Shown: piece after piece, positions 47,786 to 58,557 of the stretch
Position numbering within the stretch: the stretch's first letter is position 1
How the letters are laid out: each line of letters opens with the position of its first letter
NCBI GenBank assembly: GCA_028456385.1
Contig: JALNQF010000211.1
Span: 1-64,000 of the forward strand
Direction: 5' to 3'
From: Ophiosphaerella korrae
Taxonomy: Eukaryota; Ascomycota; Dothideomycetes; Pleosporales; Phaeosphaeriaceae
Length of the DNA: 64,000 bases
Position numbers and translations under genes: made by a program
Notes under the pieces: model-generated
Database searches by the model: none
What the model saw: the letters and a program-made list of their open reading frames with translations, nothing else
Told to the model about the DNA's origin: nothing

Positions 47786-48624
47786 GTGTCCGGCTCTCGA
47801 ACATCGTCTCCGAGTCGATCAAATCTCGATAACCGCAGCAAACTCGGAGCCTACAGAATTATAATCGACAAAGGCTATGCGTATCCGCCAGCGTTTGAGA
47901 AGCACATTCAAGATGTTGTTCGTGGGGTTCGGCAGTCACCCTCATCACCAAATGCGAAGAAGGTGGTAGAGAAGCGACGCGTTGCTGCGCAGCAGAACGA
48001 GCGCGGCGGCATAAAGCAGATCGAGCCTTATCTTCTATTTCGAGGGGAAGCTGAAGCGGATGACAGGGTGCCTGGCATACCTCTTATATACTCGAAAGGT
48101 GAGATTAACCCGGCGCGGGCATTCCTTCCACCAGCGCCGAACGCAAACATCACCAAGGCCTAGGGAGATCTCTCACAACCAAGGCCTGACACAGCGATTG
48201 GTTATGTTACACGAGGAGATGCAGAGAACACAGTTCCTCCGAGTCAAATGGCCTTCTCGCCGGAAGAGGATGAGGTGCTAGATGGATACGCCTTCCAACT
48301 ATGCAGGTTAGTAGGATCCGACTAATAACTTATACAAATATCGTCTTAGTCCCTATTTCCATTTTCCCTTCCTCACATCGCAATGGAAAACACCGAACTC
48401 GAACCAAAATCATTCTCACGCACACAACCAAGCCGGCCGCGACGGCGCGGTCATTGTAAATCATCTTCACGAATTCTACAGCACTGCCTAGGGATCGGAG
48501 CACACGCCCACTGTTGTAGAGACGTGCCACTTCAAGGCGGCCATCCCGGCTTTCGCGAGAAACAGGGGTCAGTTTGGACCTATATCGGAGAGTACAGTTC
48601 ATACAAAGCCAGCCTTGTCCGTAT
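47786..48624 (+). pseudogene. DUF7924/PD-(D/E)XK-like gene, broken
   Basis: One frame from 47786 has no ATG. It encodes KHIQDVVRGVRQSPSSPNAK and RVPGIPLIYSKGEINPARAF, hits TAG at 48161, and continues as PRPDTAIGYVTRGDAEN and EEDEVLDGYAFQLC. A plausible 45-nt intron (48306-48350, gttagt, branch gactaat, cttag) joins it to SPYFHFPFLTSQWKTPN, then AGRDGAVIVNHLHEFYSTA, a TAG, and CHFKAAIPAFARN. The PDTAIGY, FLTSQWK and VNHLHEFY blocks fit the fungal DUF7924 domain, thought to have a PD-(D/E)XK nuclease-like fold. Both stops are TAG, consistent with RIP (CAG to TAG). The N-terminus is lost. It lies directly beside the Tc1 element. Domain naming is from pattern memory. Confidence 0.6.
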
Positions 48625-48641
48625 AATGCCTCTGCATTTTC

Positions 48642-51600
48642 CTAGCAATTTCCTACAACAACCAGTTGCAGTCGTTCGACTATAACATTGTGACCCCGGC
48701 TTTTCGCGTACCATAGCGGCGTCTGGCCATACCTACCCTCCGAGTCCGGTTCCACTTGGCCCGTCGCTAGTAGCCGCTCAGCTACAGCATCATGGCCATC
48801 TTGTGCCGCAAATGACAGCGGCGTCCGGCGCTGCGTATCTATTGAATTAGGTTTAACTTGACCTGTCGCCAACAGCCGCTCGACCACAGCATCATGGCCG
48901 CCCTTTGCCGCATATGCCCCGTATCCATTGAATTAGGTTTAACTCGGCCTGTTGCCAGTAGCTGTTCGACTACAGCACCATGGCCACCCTCTGCCGCATA
49001 TGACAGTGGCGTTCGGTTATAGATAGTGTTTGAATCAGGTTCGGGTTGACCTGTCATCAGCAGCCGCTCGACTTTAGCATCATGGCCACCTTCTACCGCA
49101 TATGATAGCGGCGTCCGGTCAATCGCATCCTTTGAATCAGGTCCAACTTGGCCTGTCGTTAGCAGCCACTCCACTACACCGTCATGGCCACCCTCTGCTG
49201 CATATGACAGCGGCGTCCGGCCATCCATATTCTTCAAATCAAAGTCGATGTACATCGTTACAAAAAGTTGCACCACAGGACTGCAACCTTCCTTGGCCGC
49301 CCAGGTGAATGGTGTACAACCCTCCTCATCAGCAATAAGAATAGCACCTGAATCGAGCAACTGCTTCACCACATCCACATATCCTTCTTCGCACACATGA
49401 GATAACGGTGTGCGGTGCTGCTTGTCAAGGATATTAATATCCATGCCCGCGTCTAATAAATCTTCTATCAACTCTTTACATCCTTTTCGGGCAGTCCAAA
49501 TAAGTAGCGGAGGCTCTGTCGTGAGATCTTTTATCTCAGTTTGCTCCTTGAGCCATTCCGCCATAAGCAGAGCAATTGGATAAACTTGTCCTAAGTTCAT
49601 TGCATCTTGAAGACTTAAACGCGTTAGATCCACATTAGAAAGGCACTCGTTTAGTTTGACCACAGCTTTGAGTTCTTCAAGACCTGTTTCAAGGTCGTCA
49701 TTGTGCAGTCTCGCAAGCTCCAAAGCTACCCAACTGTAACTTTGCTTGATCTCCTTAATTTTCTCCGTTTCCTCGGCGCGCAATTTCAACATCTTGCGAA
49801 CACCACGGTATCCAAAGCGTCAATGAGGTTGATCTACGGATCTCATGGCCTTCCTATAGAGCTCACCAAGCTCCCCCAACAGCTCTTCTAACCGATGGGA
49901 AGTATCTCCGTCACGAAAGGTACTCTTTGTTTCGTGACACAGTGCTACCATAAGATTTTCGGCTTGCTCCCATCTCCCATCTCCTCTTAGCTTTCGTGCT
50001 TGGGATTTGAGCTTTCCATACTCGCTCACAAGTGAAGGAAGCAAAGACCTCGAGTGGAATGGGGGTACCACGCTCAACAGAGCATCGTCTCGCGTCCCTA
50101 ACCCAGCTTGCATGAACAGATCGACCAGGCGCTCGGTGTGGTTATGAGCTAAACCTAGGAATGGTCGAGCTTTCGAAGCAAAGACTATTTCTTCAGCTAC
50201 CGCGTCGCTCCTCAGGCTCTGGACAATATTTACTCCTTCGAGCTGGCTAGTGATACTAGCAAGAGCATCGATGAACGAAGTAAATATGTCCTGAGTGACC
50301 ATTATAAGCACTGAATTCTCCGTCTGAACTGACAGCAATACCAGGTTTTGCCGCTGTTGATCTTGCTGTTTTCGGTTGCATCTAAAGAGCAGTTTTCTTG
50401 TTATAGTAAGTGATAGAGGAAGAAATGCCCTGCATCCTCACTTTGGCCTCTCTTTCTCCGCCAGAGCTTGTTTATCGAGGTTATCATAGACAGGCTGTCG
50501 CTGTTCTCGAAGGACCCATACATTGAGTTCGCGTTCAGTTCGCTTCCGCGCTTCGGAATCCTGGTCGAGAACAACAGTAAAGATCTTCCTCGAGAGTATA
50601 AGATCGTAATCAACCTCTTTCTTTCCAAGAGTCTCCTCATTTCCCTCGTTTACCGTTTGTCAATGTTCGGCCTCTTTTCCGATTTCGACGTGTTCTATTT
50701 TCACCCGTCTCTTGCTTTTCATCCGTTTACTACTTTTCTTCTCTTCCGTTTCCACCTCTTCATTGTTTCTTATCGTCTCTTTCTTATGCTTCTCAACTTC
50801 CATCTTAATTGACCAATTCCACAAACCCAAAACCGCCTCCAGCTGACACAAATCGATTCGCCACTGACCCCGGACACGTCGCACCATAAGATGAACTGGA
50901 AGTGGAGTAATCGCAGGTCGACGGGCCGTATCGCAGTTCATAGCCCAGCAAAATGCAGGTGTAGTCCCCCGTTCCGCGCGAATTTCCACTTGACACGCGT
51001 CTGAGAAAACGTAGTTCGCTACAGACTGAATCGCCGCTTGTAGCTTCATAGCCTGCTCTCGAACTGCCAAGCCCCAGCGCTGAGCCGTCATCGAGGCCTC
51101 ATCGTTTGTAAGGTAGGACAAGCGTGATCTGTAGCAAAGCAGCTTCTTGGCAACTTTTGGTGATTGACATTGAGAGGTACTAGCGGCATCTTTTCCCTCA
51201 ACTCTTGCAATCCACTTAACGAGGGTATTTGCGCATTTCCTATCCCGCTCGTCTTGATCTCCGGCACCAGTATCAAGGCAGGAGGTCCAAGCAGCACTGC
51301 CATCATCATTCACTGCGAACTTAGCTTTATACTGTGCCTTGAGCTGATCGACAAGCTCTGATTTGAGTCCTGCAATTTTGGCCTCTTCTAACTTGAGTGG
51401 TTCTTCAATAATTGACCAGCAGAGTTCGTCGTCCGAAGCTTTATCGCCGGGAGGATCAACGGAGGAGCCTGTATTACTGGAGGAGCTCTTTTTTGCAGCT
51501 TCTTCGATGGTACTTTCGATCCTCAATGTCTGCCAATCCAGTTTATGTCCCTCTATCTGGCCTTGGAATTCTCGAGCTTGGAGGATATTTTCACTCTCTT

Positions 51601-52911
51601 TAAGCCGCTGGGTTCGAAGTAGGGATCGGATCAAGGCCATGATGAGAGTGGCTGCGAACTGGTACATTGCGACGGAAGAGTGTAGGCCTCGCAAACCAGT
51701 AAATTGCAGTACGAAGCCAATCATGGACGTGGATATTGCCGACCAGACAAATACTCTCTTTTGTCACTCAGCGCCTTCCCCTCCTTCTTTCCAAGACGTC
51801 GTGTATTCCTTTAGATTAGTTGAATACGCAAATGCCTCGAAATTCTGATCACCGACTCGTTGATTGCCTGGCTGGAGCCAAAAGACTTGCTTCTGAAGTG
51901 TAAACGTTCTCTCCTGGGTGCTCTTCTCGATCAGCCAAGCACAGAGGAACATACCAGTAACCAGAAGGAGAGTGCCAGTAACAGTCAGCCAAAAATACGG
52001 GTCGATTGCGGATTGACCTTCCTTCCGTAAACCTTCAATAGAGACAGCCCAAGCTCCATAGTATAGGACGCTGGCTTGCAGTAAGCAACCGAAGATTACC
52101 GCACCGTACATGGCAATCCAGCCAGACTTTTTTATACCAGCGTTGAGGGAAAGATTTGGATTGGGCGCAAATCGTGTACGAGTATCATCGCTACCATGCG
52201 ACTCGTTCTGTTGTGGAGCTCGCTCCGGTGGCCAAACGTTTGTATGTATTCTTGTGGTCTGTAAATTCCAGCCGCTGGACGGCTCACTACCTTGCTACCT
52301 GCAAAGAATTCGTAGAAGAGAAAATTAACTTCGGTGCTGCTTTCAGTATCTTGACCTTTTCCGTGCTCTTGAACCTTTCGTTTCCTTCCCTTCTCCATCT
52401 CTTCTTTGTCGAAAATAAACTCAAGGATCTGTGGGCGCCCAAATACACGGGCAATCCCGCCGTTGTTCCAAAGCTCACAGACATCGTGGCTGGTAGAGGA
52501 GCAGAGTTCTGCTTCGGCTTGGCCTCTCCCCTCCTGCGCTCTTCCAACAAACGCTCGTAGAGATGTAGATCCAAGAACACGAATTACGGAAACAACAGCT
52601 GTTAAAATTCCAAGAGATGCAATAGCGAAGATAGTGTTGTCGAGAGGCGAAGTTGATTCACTGAGGAACTGTTTCGTAGCCTGCTCTCCAAACAGAGCTA
52701 CCAAGGGTGCAAGGTCAGTCGCAAGGTTATTGGTGAAGTCGTCCCATCCTGCAGCTCTTGCTTGAGGTATAAAACCGAAAATGGCTAGGAATATCCACAT
52801 GGCGCCTGAGCAGCGCTTGAAAGTTAATGATGCAGGAAGAGATGGAATACTGACTAAGGTGATCCAATTGAGGGCCTGTGGCTCTACCAACAATACGGTA
52901 TCTATATACAC
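48642..52911 (-). pseudogene. Multi-TM ankyrin-repeat gene, interrupted
   Basis: A fungal multi-helix membrane protein with a C-terminal ankyrin array. The first segment (52911 to about 52310) has a GTG but no ATG at its head and follows a tag that could be a splice acceptor. It encodes LNWITLVSIPSLPASLTFKR, WIFLAIFGFIPQARAAGWDD and AIASLGILTAVVSVIRVLGS. A frame change near 52300 is followed by the conserved APNPNLSLNAGIKKSGW and helices at about 52100-51700. The rest is one frame down to 48839, broken only by TGA at 51764-51766, 50660-50662, 50438-50440 and 49820-49822. Ankyrin units (TPLSYAAEGGHD...VERLLATGQ) start near 49500. Near 48924 about 16 bp are missing relative to the next unit, and the array continues in another frame to 48642. 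Short introns could hide some TGAs, but the frameshift argues for decay. Confidence 0.6.
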
Positions 52912-53438
52912 AGGTTCTGTCTAGTGCTCTGATGCTAGAGTTGCTTGAGGCGTATGATGCAACAAACCGCATTTGGCGTGCCAGCAGACATCAGCGCCGT
53001 GTGTTCAATGCCTCTCATGGCTGTAGTCGGCCGTCAATGAAGGGTTAGTTTTGCTCACCGGTAAGAGAAAATGCCCACCGTCCAGTCATCTTCCAGCCTT
53101 TCCACTGTTGACGTGGCAATGCTTACCATCGCACTACACCGGTTAGTTTTTATCCAGGATCTTTTCCACCACCTATAACTCATCGGCTCAGTAGCGAACC
53201 TAAAATGTCATATTTCAACCAAGACCAGTGCGCTGTAGCAGCATTTACTGTTCTCCGTACCAAATCCAACAAGCGAAAATACCATGGAAGTCGCGCGTGT
53301 CTATGCTCAGAAACCGAAGCGGTCCAACAACAATCTGGGATCAGACTATTAGCATCCTCCATGGCTGCAAGCTAGTTGCAGTGAAGACTTACCACGGCGT
53401 CATCTTCATCCCCTTCATTATACTTGGATTCGTATGCT
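52912..53438. other. Intergenic between ankyrin and TPR receptor genes
   Basis: 5' side of the ankyrin gene (an undetected first exon may lie at 52912-52975) and 3' side of the TPR receptor gene. No independent gene is supported. Confidence 0.45.
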
Positions 53439-56400
53439 CTACCTCCACTCATCTAGGGTTTGGAGAGAGGATAGTATATCAGGATGCTGAGGGCCAAACA
53501 CAAGCTTCCCCACCTGAAGAAAATTTTCTAAAAGTCGAATAGCCTCAGTGGTACGGCCTTGGCTGTTAAGTGTAAAGGCACGATTGTTCATGCTGATCAG
53601 CGTGTCTGGATGCTCCTCCCCAAGCACCCTCTTTCTCACCTCCATCACTTGCACCTCTAGCTCTTCAGCCTCCTTCAACCGTCCTTGATTCCAGTACGTC
53701 AACGCCAGGTTAGCTATACTAGTTAGCATTTCGGGATGCTCCTCCCCAAGCACCCTCTTTCTCGTCTCCATCATTTGCACCTCTAGCTCTTCAGCCTCCT
53801 TCAACCGCCCTTGATTGCAGTACGTCAACGCCAGGTTAGCTATACTAGTTAGCGTGTCTAGATGCTCCTCCCCAAGCACCCTCGAGCATATTCCTAGTTC
53901 TTTAGCCTGTAGCTCTTCAGCCTCCTTCCACCGTCCTTGATTCCCGTACGTCAACGCTAGGTTGGCCATGCTGGTCAGCGTGTGTGGATGCTCCTCCCCA
54001 AGCACCCTGTTTCTCACCTCCATCACTTGCACCTCTAGCTCTTCAGCCTCCTTCCACCGTCCTTGATTCCCGTACGTCAAAGCTAGGTTGGCCATGCTGG
54101 TCAGCGTGTCTGGGTGCTCTTCCCCAAGCACCCTCTTTCTTGTCTGTATCGCTTGCACCTCTAGCTCTTCAGCCTCCTTCCACCGTCCCTGATCCCGGTA
54201 CGTTAACGCTAGGTTGGCCATGCTGACCAGCGTGTCGGGGTGCTCTTCCCCAAGCACCCTCGAGCATATTCTTAGTTCTTTAACTTGTAGCTCTTCAGCC
54301 TCCTTCCACCGCCCTTGATTCCAGTACGTCAACGCTAGGTTGGCTATGCTGGTCAGCGTGTGTGGATGCTCTTCCCCAAGCACCCTTGAGCATATTCTTA
54401 GTTCTTTAGCCTGTAGCTCTTCGGCCTCCTTCCACCGTCCTTGATTCCTGTACGTCAACGCCAAGCTGGCCACACTGACCAGCGTGTCTGGATGCTCCTC
54501 CCCAAACATTTTTTTTTTAATCTCCACTACTTGCACAAACAGCTCTTCGGCCTCCTTCCACCGCCCGTCACTGTACCAAGTCATGGCACATTTCCATACC
54601 AACTCCATCTTAGCCTTGTTCTCCTGTCCAGCGACACCAGATGACAGAGCAAACTTAGCATGCGGTAGCAATCGCCTCCACTTGCTTCTGCTCCCATAAT
54701 TATGGTCCGGGAACACCTCAAGCAGACGTGTAATGGCTACTTGAGTCTGTTGATTAATCAATCCCTCTCTTCCAAGCCAGTTGCGTATAGAGACGTGTAC
54801 CAGTCGATGGAGGTCAAGCGCTGATTCAGCCGTTCGTTTGGTGACAAGTGAGTAGGCGCCAAGGGTTCCTACCGCATGCATTCCCTGCTCATGCCGCGAG
54901 GCCGCCGGGAGAAGAGCTAGCGGAACGTCGTTTCGGTCTACACACGCCATGAATAGTAAATAATCAGCTGCCAAAGTATCCTGGCAACGAATCTGCTCGA
55001 ATGAAATAAGCCAGGTTGCAGCTATCACGCTCTCAGATTCTCGATGCATAGCTCCAACTAACCCCTCTTTTTTCCCGGCTAGTAGTGACAGATATTCCTG
55101 AAGCGATATCTTGTTGGCGTTGACGTAGGCTGCTGCTTGCTCAATAGCTAGAGGGAGGTACGCTAGCTCTTTGAGCAAGAGGTCTGCCTCTTCTTGATCG
55201 TTCGCCGGGTCACCCAAACACGTTTCTAGCATCCTTCGAGCCATTTCCTGTTCCATCATTGGCAACTCGACAATGCTTCCCGGTGCTAGTTTCACGGCCG
55301 TCTCCCTGTCCGTTGTTGTGAAGACGATAGCCCCCTGCTCAGAGCTCGGTAGGTACTCGATCAGGCTGACTTCCTTAGATGATCTGGCGGCTTCTAGTCT
55401 ATCTTCGTCTAGGCTGTCGAAAACGAGGAGCCACTGCCCTGCGTCCTCGTTGCTTAAGTGAAGTTGTACCAGCTTCCTGACATCCGCCTTCTCATCATCC
55501 CAGCCTGTGATGCCAAGCCGTCGAGCAATGTGCGCATACCCTTGATAGATACTCTCCTTATCTCTTGCAGATATCCAAAAGACTAAGCAGTTCTTACGCT
55601 CTCTTCCAATTCTATATGCCAACTCCAGCGCGAGCTGCGTTTTGCCTATACCACCCGGGCCTGTAATTGCGACCTTTGCAGTTGCCGCTCCGTCGAAGAG
55701 CTTTCCTTTCAGCTCGGCGAGTTGTGATTCGCAACCAATAAATCGAGCGTTCTGGTCAAATGGTACGATGAACGGCGTGGTGTTAGCTACGAGCTGGACT
55801 TTAGTACTTGTGCGACGAAGTTGTGTAAGCAGTACCTTTTCCCATTTCCTCCTGGAGTCGCTCTAGTGCTCTCTCTTTTCCTTCACCGTATCTGAACTCC
55901 ATAGACACGCCGAAGATTCCAATCAAAGAGTACGCCATGTCTTCATCTTGCGTTGTCTGGCGGCCCACCATCCACGCCATTCGCTCCGGAACGCTAAATT
56001 CATCGAGAGGACCGCCCCGTAATGCTGTAACTGGGATGCAAGTAATGACATGGATTTGCTGCTCGAGGGAGTGTTTATCCCCAAGGCGCTGATGCTCGGA
56101 GGAAAAGAAGTCGACAGATGTTGGAGCTAGGAGTTCTTGAAGTGTCCAGCCTCGAGTAAACCATCTGCTCTTTTGAAAGGCTGCTTCCCATGTACTCTGT
56201 TGCCGCTGTGCATCTGCTATAGATGTCGAGACATCTGAGAGCAAAGCGTAGCATTTTGCCGCATTCTTATACCATTGGAACATAGAATTTATCGCGTTTG
56301 ACAGCTCACGGAGATTCCATTTGTCAATACAACATGTGTCAACCCAGAAGTACTGTATATTGTTACGAGCTGCTTGTTCACCACAGAATAGAATCTTTTC

Positions 56401-56559
56401 ATAGCCAGCCTTGCTTTTACCGGTATCATTCATCAAATCTTCAAAAAGGAACTCGTCATCACCCCAAGTATGCGAAAGAATGGCGTATGGCGGAATTTTT
56501 TTCCGACTGAAATCCGTCGAGGTGAGTCTCCCGGAACCATTGAAGTAAAGGAGTCGCAT
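53439..56559 (-). CDS. HET-NB-ARC-TPR receptor
   Basis: A second STAND-type receptor of about 1027 aa if read through one junction. The HET domain (56559-55836) starts MRLLYFNGSGRLTSTDFS and holds YAILSHTWGD, FWVDTCCID and RGWTLQELLAPT. I preferred this ATG over the frame start at 56595 because it matches the usual HET start. HET and NB-ARC lie in different frames: a 37-nt intron (55835-55799, gtactg to taaag) would join them, but it is very short, so a frameshift is possible. NB-ARC has P-loop GPGGIGKTQ (about 288-295) and Walker B-like LLVFDSLDED. The C-terminus has eight tetratricopeptide units of 42 residues (GEEHPDTLTSMANLALTY, then QGRWKEAEELE), seven nearly identical. Function as a non-self or stress sensor that triggers HET-mediated death is inferred from the family. 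Confidence 0.82.
53525..54560 (-). repeat. Tandem 126-bp TPR repeat units
   Basis: Eight head-to-tail units of 126 bp; the last is divergent. Each encodes LGEEHPxTLxSxANLALTYx and a QGRxKEAEELE helix pair. Long blocks are identical in DNA between units. Differences cluster in the linker helix (for example KELRICSR, QVMEVRNR, QMMETRKR). Confidence 0.92.
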
Positions 56560-57214
56560 CACAACGACAGTTCTAGGACACAAGGACAGAGGCAAACAAA
56601 AGAATAAGGAGAGCGAACAATTTGCAAGAAATCGGGGGGGATAACAAAGGATCGCAGAGGATAAAGTAGCGCATCATGATAGTGGGCCGTGCGAAGGCTG
56701 TGTGAAGGCTGTGCGAAGGCGTTGGACAGGCTCAGCTGCAGGATCACGTGTAACAGGGGTGGATAAGCGGATTGATCTAGATCACAGAAGATGAACATTA
56801 GCTTGATTTCTCAACAAACCATTCAAGTATGGTGTTAGAGGAGCACCACGCTGTCGTGGAAAAGATGCAGTTAGCAATTAAGCATTTAAAAGCAACGAAC
56901 ATATGGACCATTACGTCGCTCGCAGGAGCCTGGAAGATGGATGAGCGTTGACGGGCAATAATGAGTGCTAGCGAAGGTAGATACTTGACATGTCAGCGAG
57001 TAGCAAGAAGGTCGGCCTTTTTCACGCTCATATACGTTGATGGAAACGTGCCTCAAGCTGCAGCTGTGGGACCTTGGCTGCCACCATCCCAACACAGAGA
57101 CTTCACTCAAAGCTCTAATTGGGTGGTAGAGGGAGATATCAAGACCTTTAACAAGTAGAGACGATATAAAGCCTTTGGTGTCATAGCAGGTGTACTATTT
57201 ATTTCTATTCATTG
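56560..57214. other. Intergenic upstream of the TPR receptor
   Basis: Probable promoter of the HET-NB-ARC-TPR gene. The short direct repeat gtgcgaaggct/gtgtgaaggct occurs three times at about 56688-56719. No gene is supported. Confidence 0.45.
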
Positions 57215-57585
57215 CTATTCCTGGAGTAATTGCTCTACGAATTCTTTGCCGTCGTCATCCAAGTTAGGGTATCGACTCAGCCTAAAGAAATTCTTCCAAA
57301 ATGCTCTTCCGCCCTCAAAGAGCTGTATCTTGCTCGCTAGTAACTCCTTCCACTCCGCATTCTTATTACTAAGCCTAATCCCTACTGCAGTGTACTCCTA
57401 CTAGACTAGAAAATACCCTGCCCTCTCCTAGTCGATAATAGCAGCAAGATTTCTATCCTTAACTATTATATTAATAGTAGTTAAATTACTATATATAAAT
57501 TTGTAAGGTGTATATAGAGGTAAACGCTTGTAAAACGTATCTCGCGCTTTCTCTAGTAACTTCTTTAATTTGCGTACTAGAGATT
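57215..57585 (-). pseudogene. Phosphotransferase (APH-family) C-terminal fragment
   Basis: A minus-strand frame is open from the LTR edge to the stop at 57215-57217. It reads LPLYTPYKFIYSNLTTINII (the mutated counterpart of the catalytic loop normally containing HGDLNLTNI), then VKDRNLAAIID, TAG, ERAGYF, two TAGs, EYTAVGIRLSNKNAEWKELL, FWKNFFRLSRYPNLDDDG and a final helix. This is the C-terminal half of a fungal aminoglycoside-phosphotransferase-like kinase (the IIDWExAGYFPxWWEY block). All internal stops are TAG where Trp is expected (TGG to TAG), which fits RIP. The N-terminal half is missing: the LTR at 57586 abuts the break. Confidence 0.7.
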
Positions 57586-58019
57586 TGTTACGAACGTAAC
57601 AGAAGAAATCGAGATGGAACCAATCAGTCCTGACTCAAGTGCTGACGAAGCATGGGATGAGCGGGGTAACGACCCGGATTGGGAAACGAACCACAACCTG
57701 GACACGTGAGATGCAGAGTGATCTGTAAACACGTGCAACAGATCGGAGTGATCTGTAAACACGTGCAAACAGATCAAGGTGATCTGTAAGGTCGCACAAA
57801 CAGATCAGTAGGAATATATAGTCAATAGCAATGCGCATCGTTAGGATGGCATCAGCAATTCAATCATTGACCACGAGCGACAATATTCAGACAGTTGCAA
57901 AACATCTTCTATTGTTCACAAGCCTATTGCAGATTACAACACGAGCTTTTGTTATTAACTCTCAATCCACCAACAACCCTAGTGGTCGCTTGTAGTCGAC
58001 AACAGGTGACCCCGTTACA
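57586..58019 (+). repeat. LTR copy A, lightly mutated
   Basis: A 434-bp long terminal repeat starting TGTTACG and ending CGTTACA. It is collinear with copy B 970 bp downstream: shared blocks include gttgcaaaacatcttctatt and acacgagcttttgttatta. Copy A has a balanced composition with few TAG or TAA, unlike copy B. It holds three hairpin units at 57720-57806. Confidence 0.88.
57720..57806. repeat. Three tandem hairpin units inside LTR A
   Basis: Units at 57720-57744, 57750-57775 and 57781-57806 each consist of GATCTGT, a spacer of about 11 or 12 bp and ACAGATC, a 7-bp perfect inverted repeat. The first two spacers contain CACGTG, an E-box. The units are spaced 30 to 31 bp apart. In LTR B the same stretch is degraded. 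Confidence 0.9.
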
Positions 58020-58557
58020 CTTTGCCGATCTAGTTATTGGGAGAAGCAAAGCGTAAGTAGCGCACGGTCTAAGCTAACATAATAGCAGAAAGTTTAACAA
58101 AAAAAGGGGCTAAAGCACTCTTAAGTAGTTATAAGTTAGATAACACCGCATAGAAAGTAATCAAGGATCACCTAAACAACTTAATCTTAGAGAAAGAAGA
58201 TATAAAGATAGTAATCGACGCCCTAGAAACACAGAATAAAGAACTCTAGGACTACGCAAAATAAAATAAAGTACAAATTAAGGCTATTATAGAAGGACAA
58301 AACTAGATAGAATAAATTACTTAGAGACTAGAGATAAGTGTAACGAAGAAGCTACCTAAGATACCTATACTTAAAAAGTTTAATAGAACAAGAGAAAGAC
58401 TAAGACCCTTTATAGTATTAGCACAACTTTAAATTAATGTACAAGTACTACACTTTAATAGAGAAGATAAAAAGGTAATATATATTAGAATATACCTTAA
58501 AGAAGATGCAATAAGATAGTTCGAACCTATTACGATACTAAGCGGTAGGTAAGCTGT
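58020..58557 (+). mobile_element. Truncated internal part of first LTR element
   Basis: 538 bp collinear with the start of the second element's internal region (for example gagaagcaaagcgtaagtag, then the gag-like PKIPILKKFNR segment with TAGs). Similarity ends near gcaataagatagt, and LTR B begins about 40 bp later. The rest of the first element is therefore missing here, either displaced by insertion of the second copy or lost by recombination. Confidence 0.75.

Noticed and set aside
50401..50640. A separate 79-codon gene on the minus strand
   Set aside because: It overlaps the continuing frame of the ankyrin gene, whose translation there is more protein-like and collinear with its flanks.
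48839..52131. Selenocysteine or programmed UGA recoding as the explanation for the four TGAs
   Set aside because: Fungi of this group are not known to use selenocysteine, no SECIS-like structure is evident, and introns or decay explain the pattern more simply. It is kept only as a point to test.
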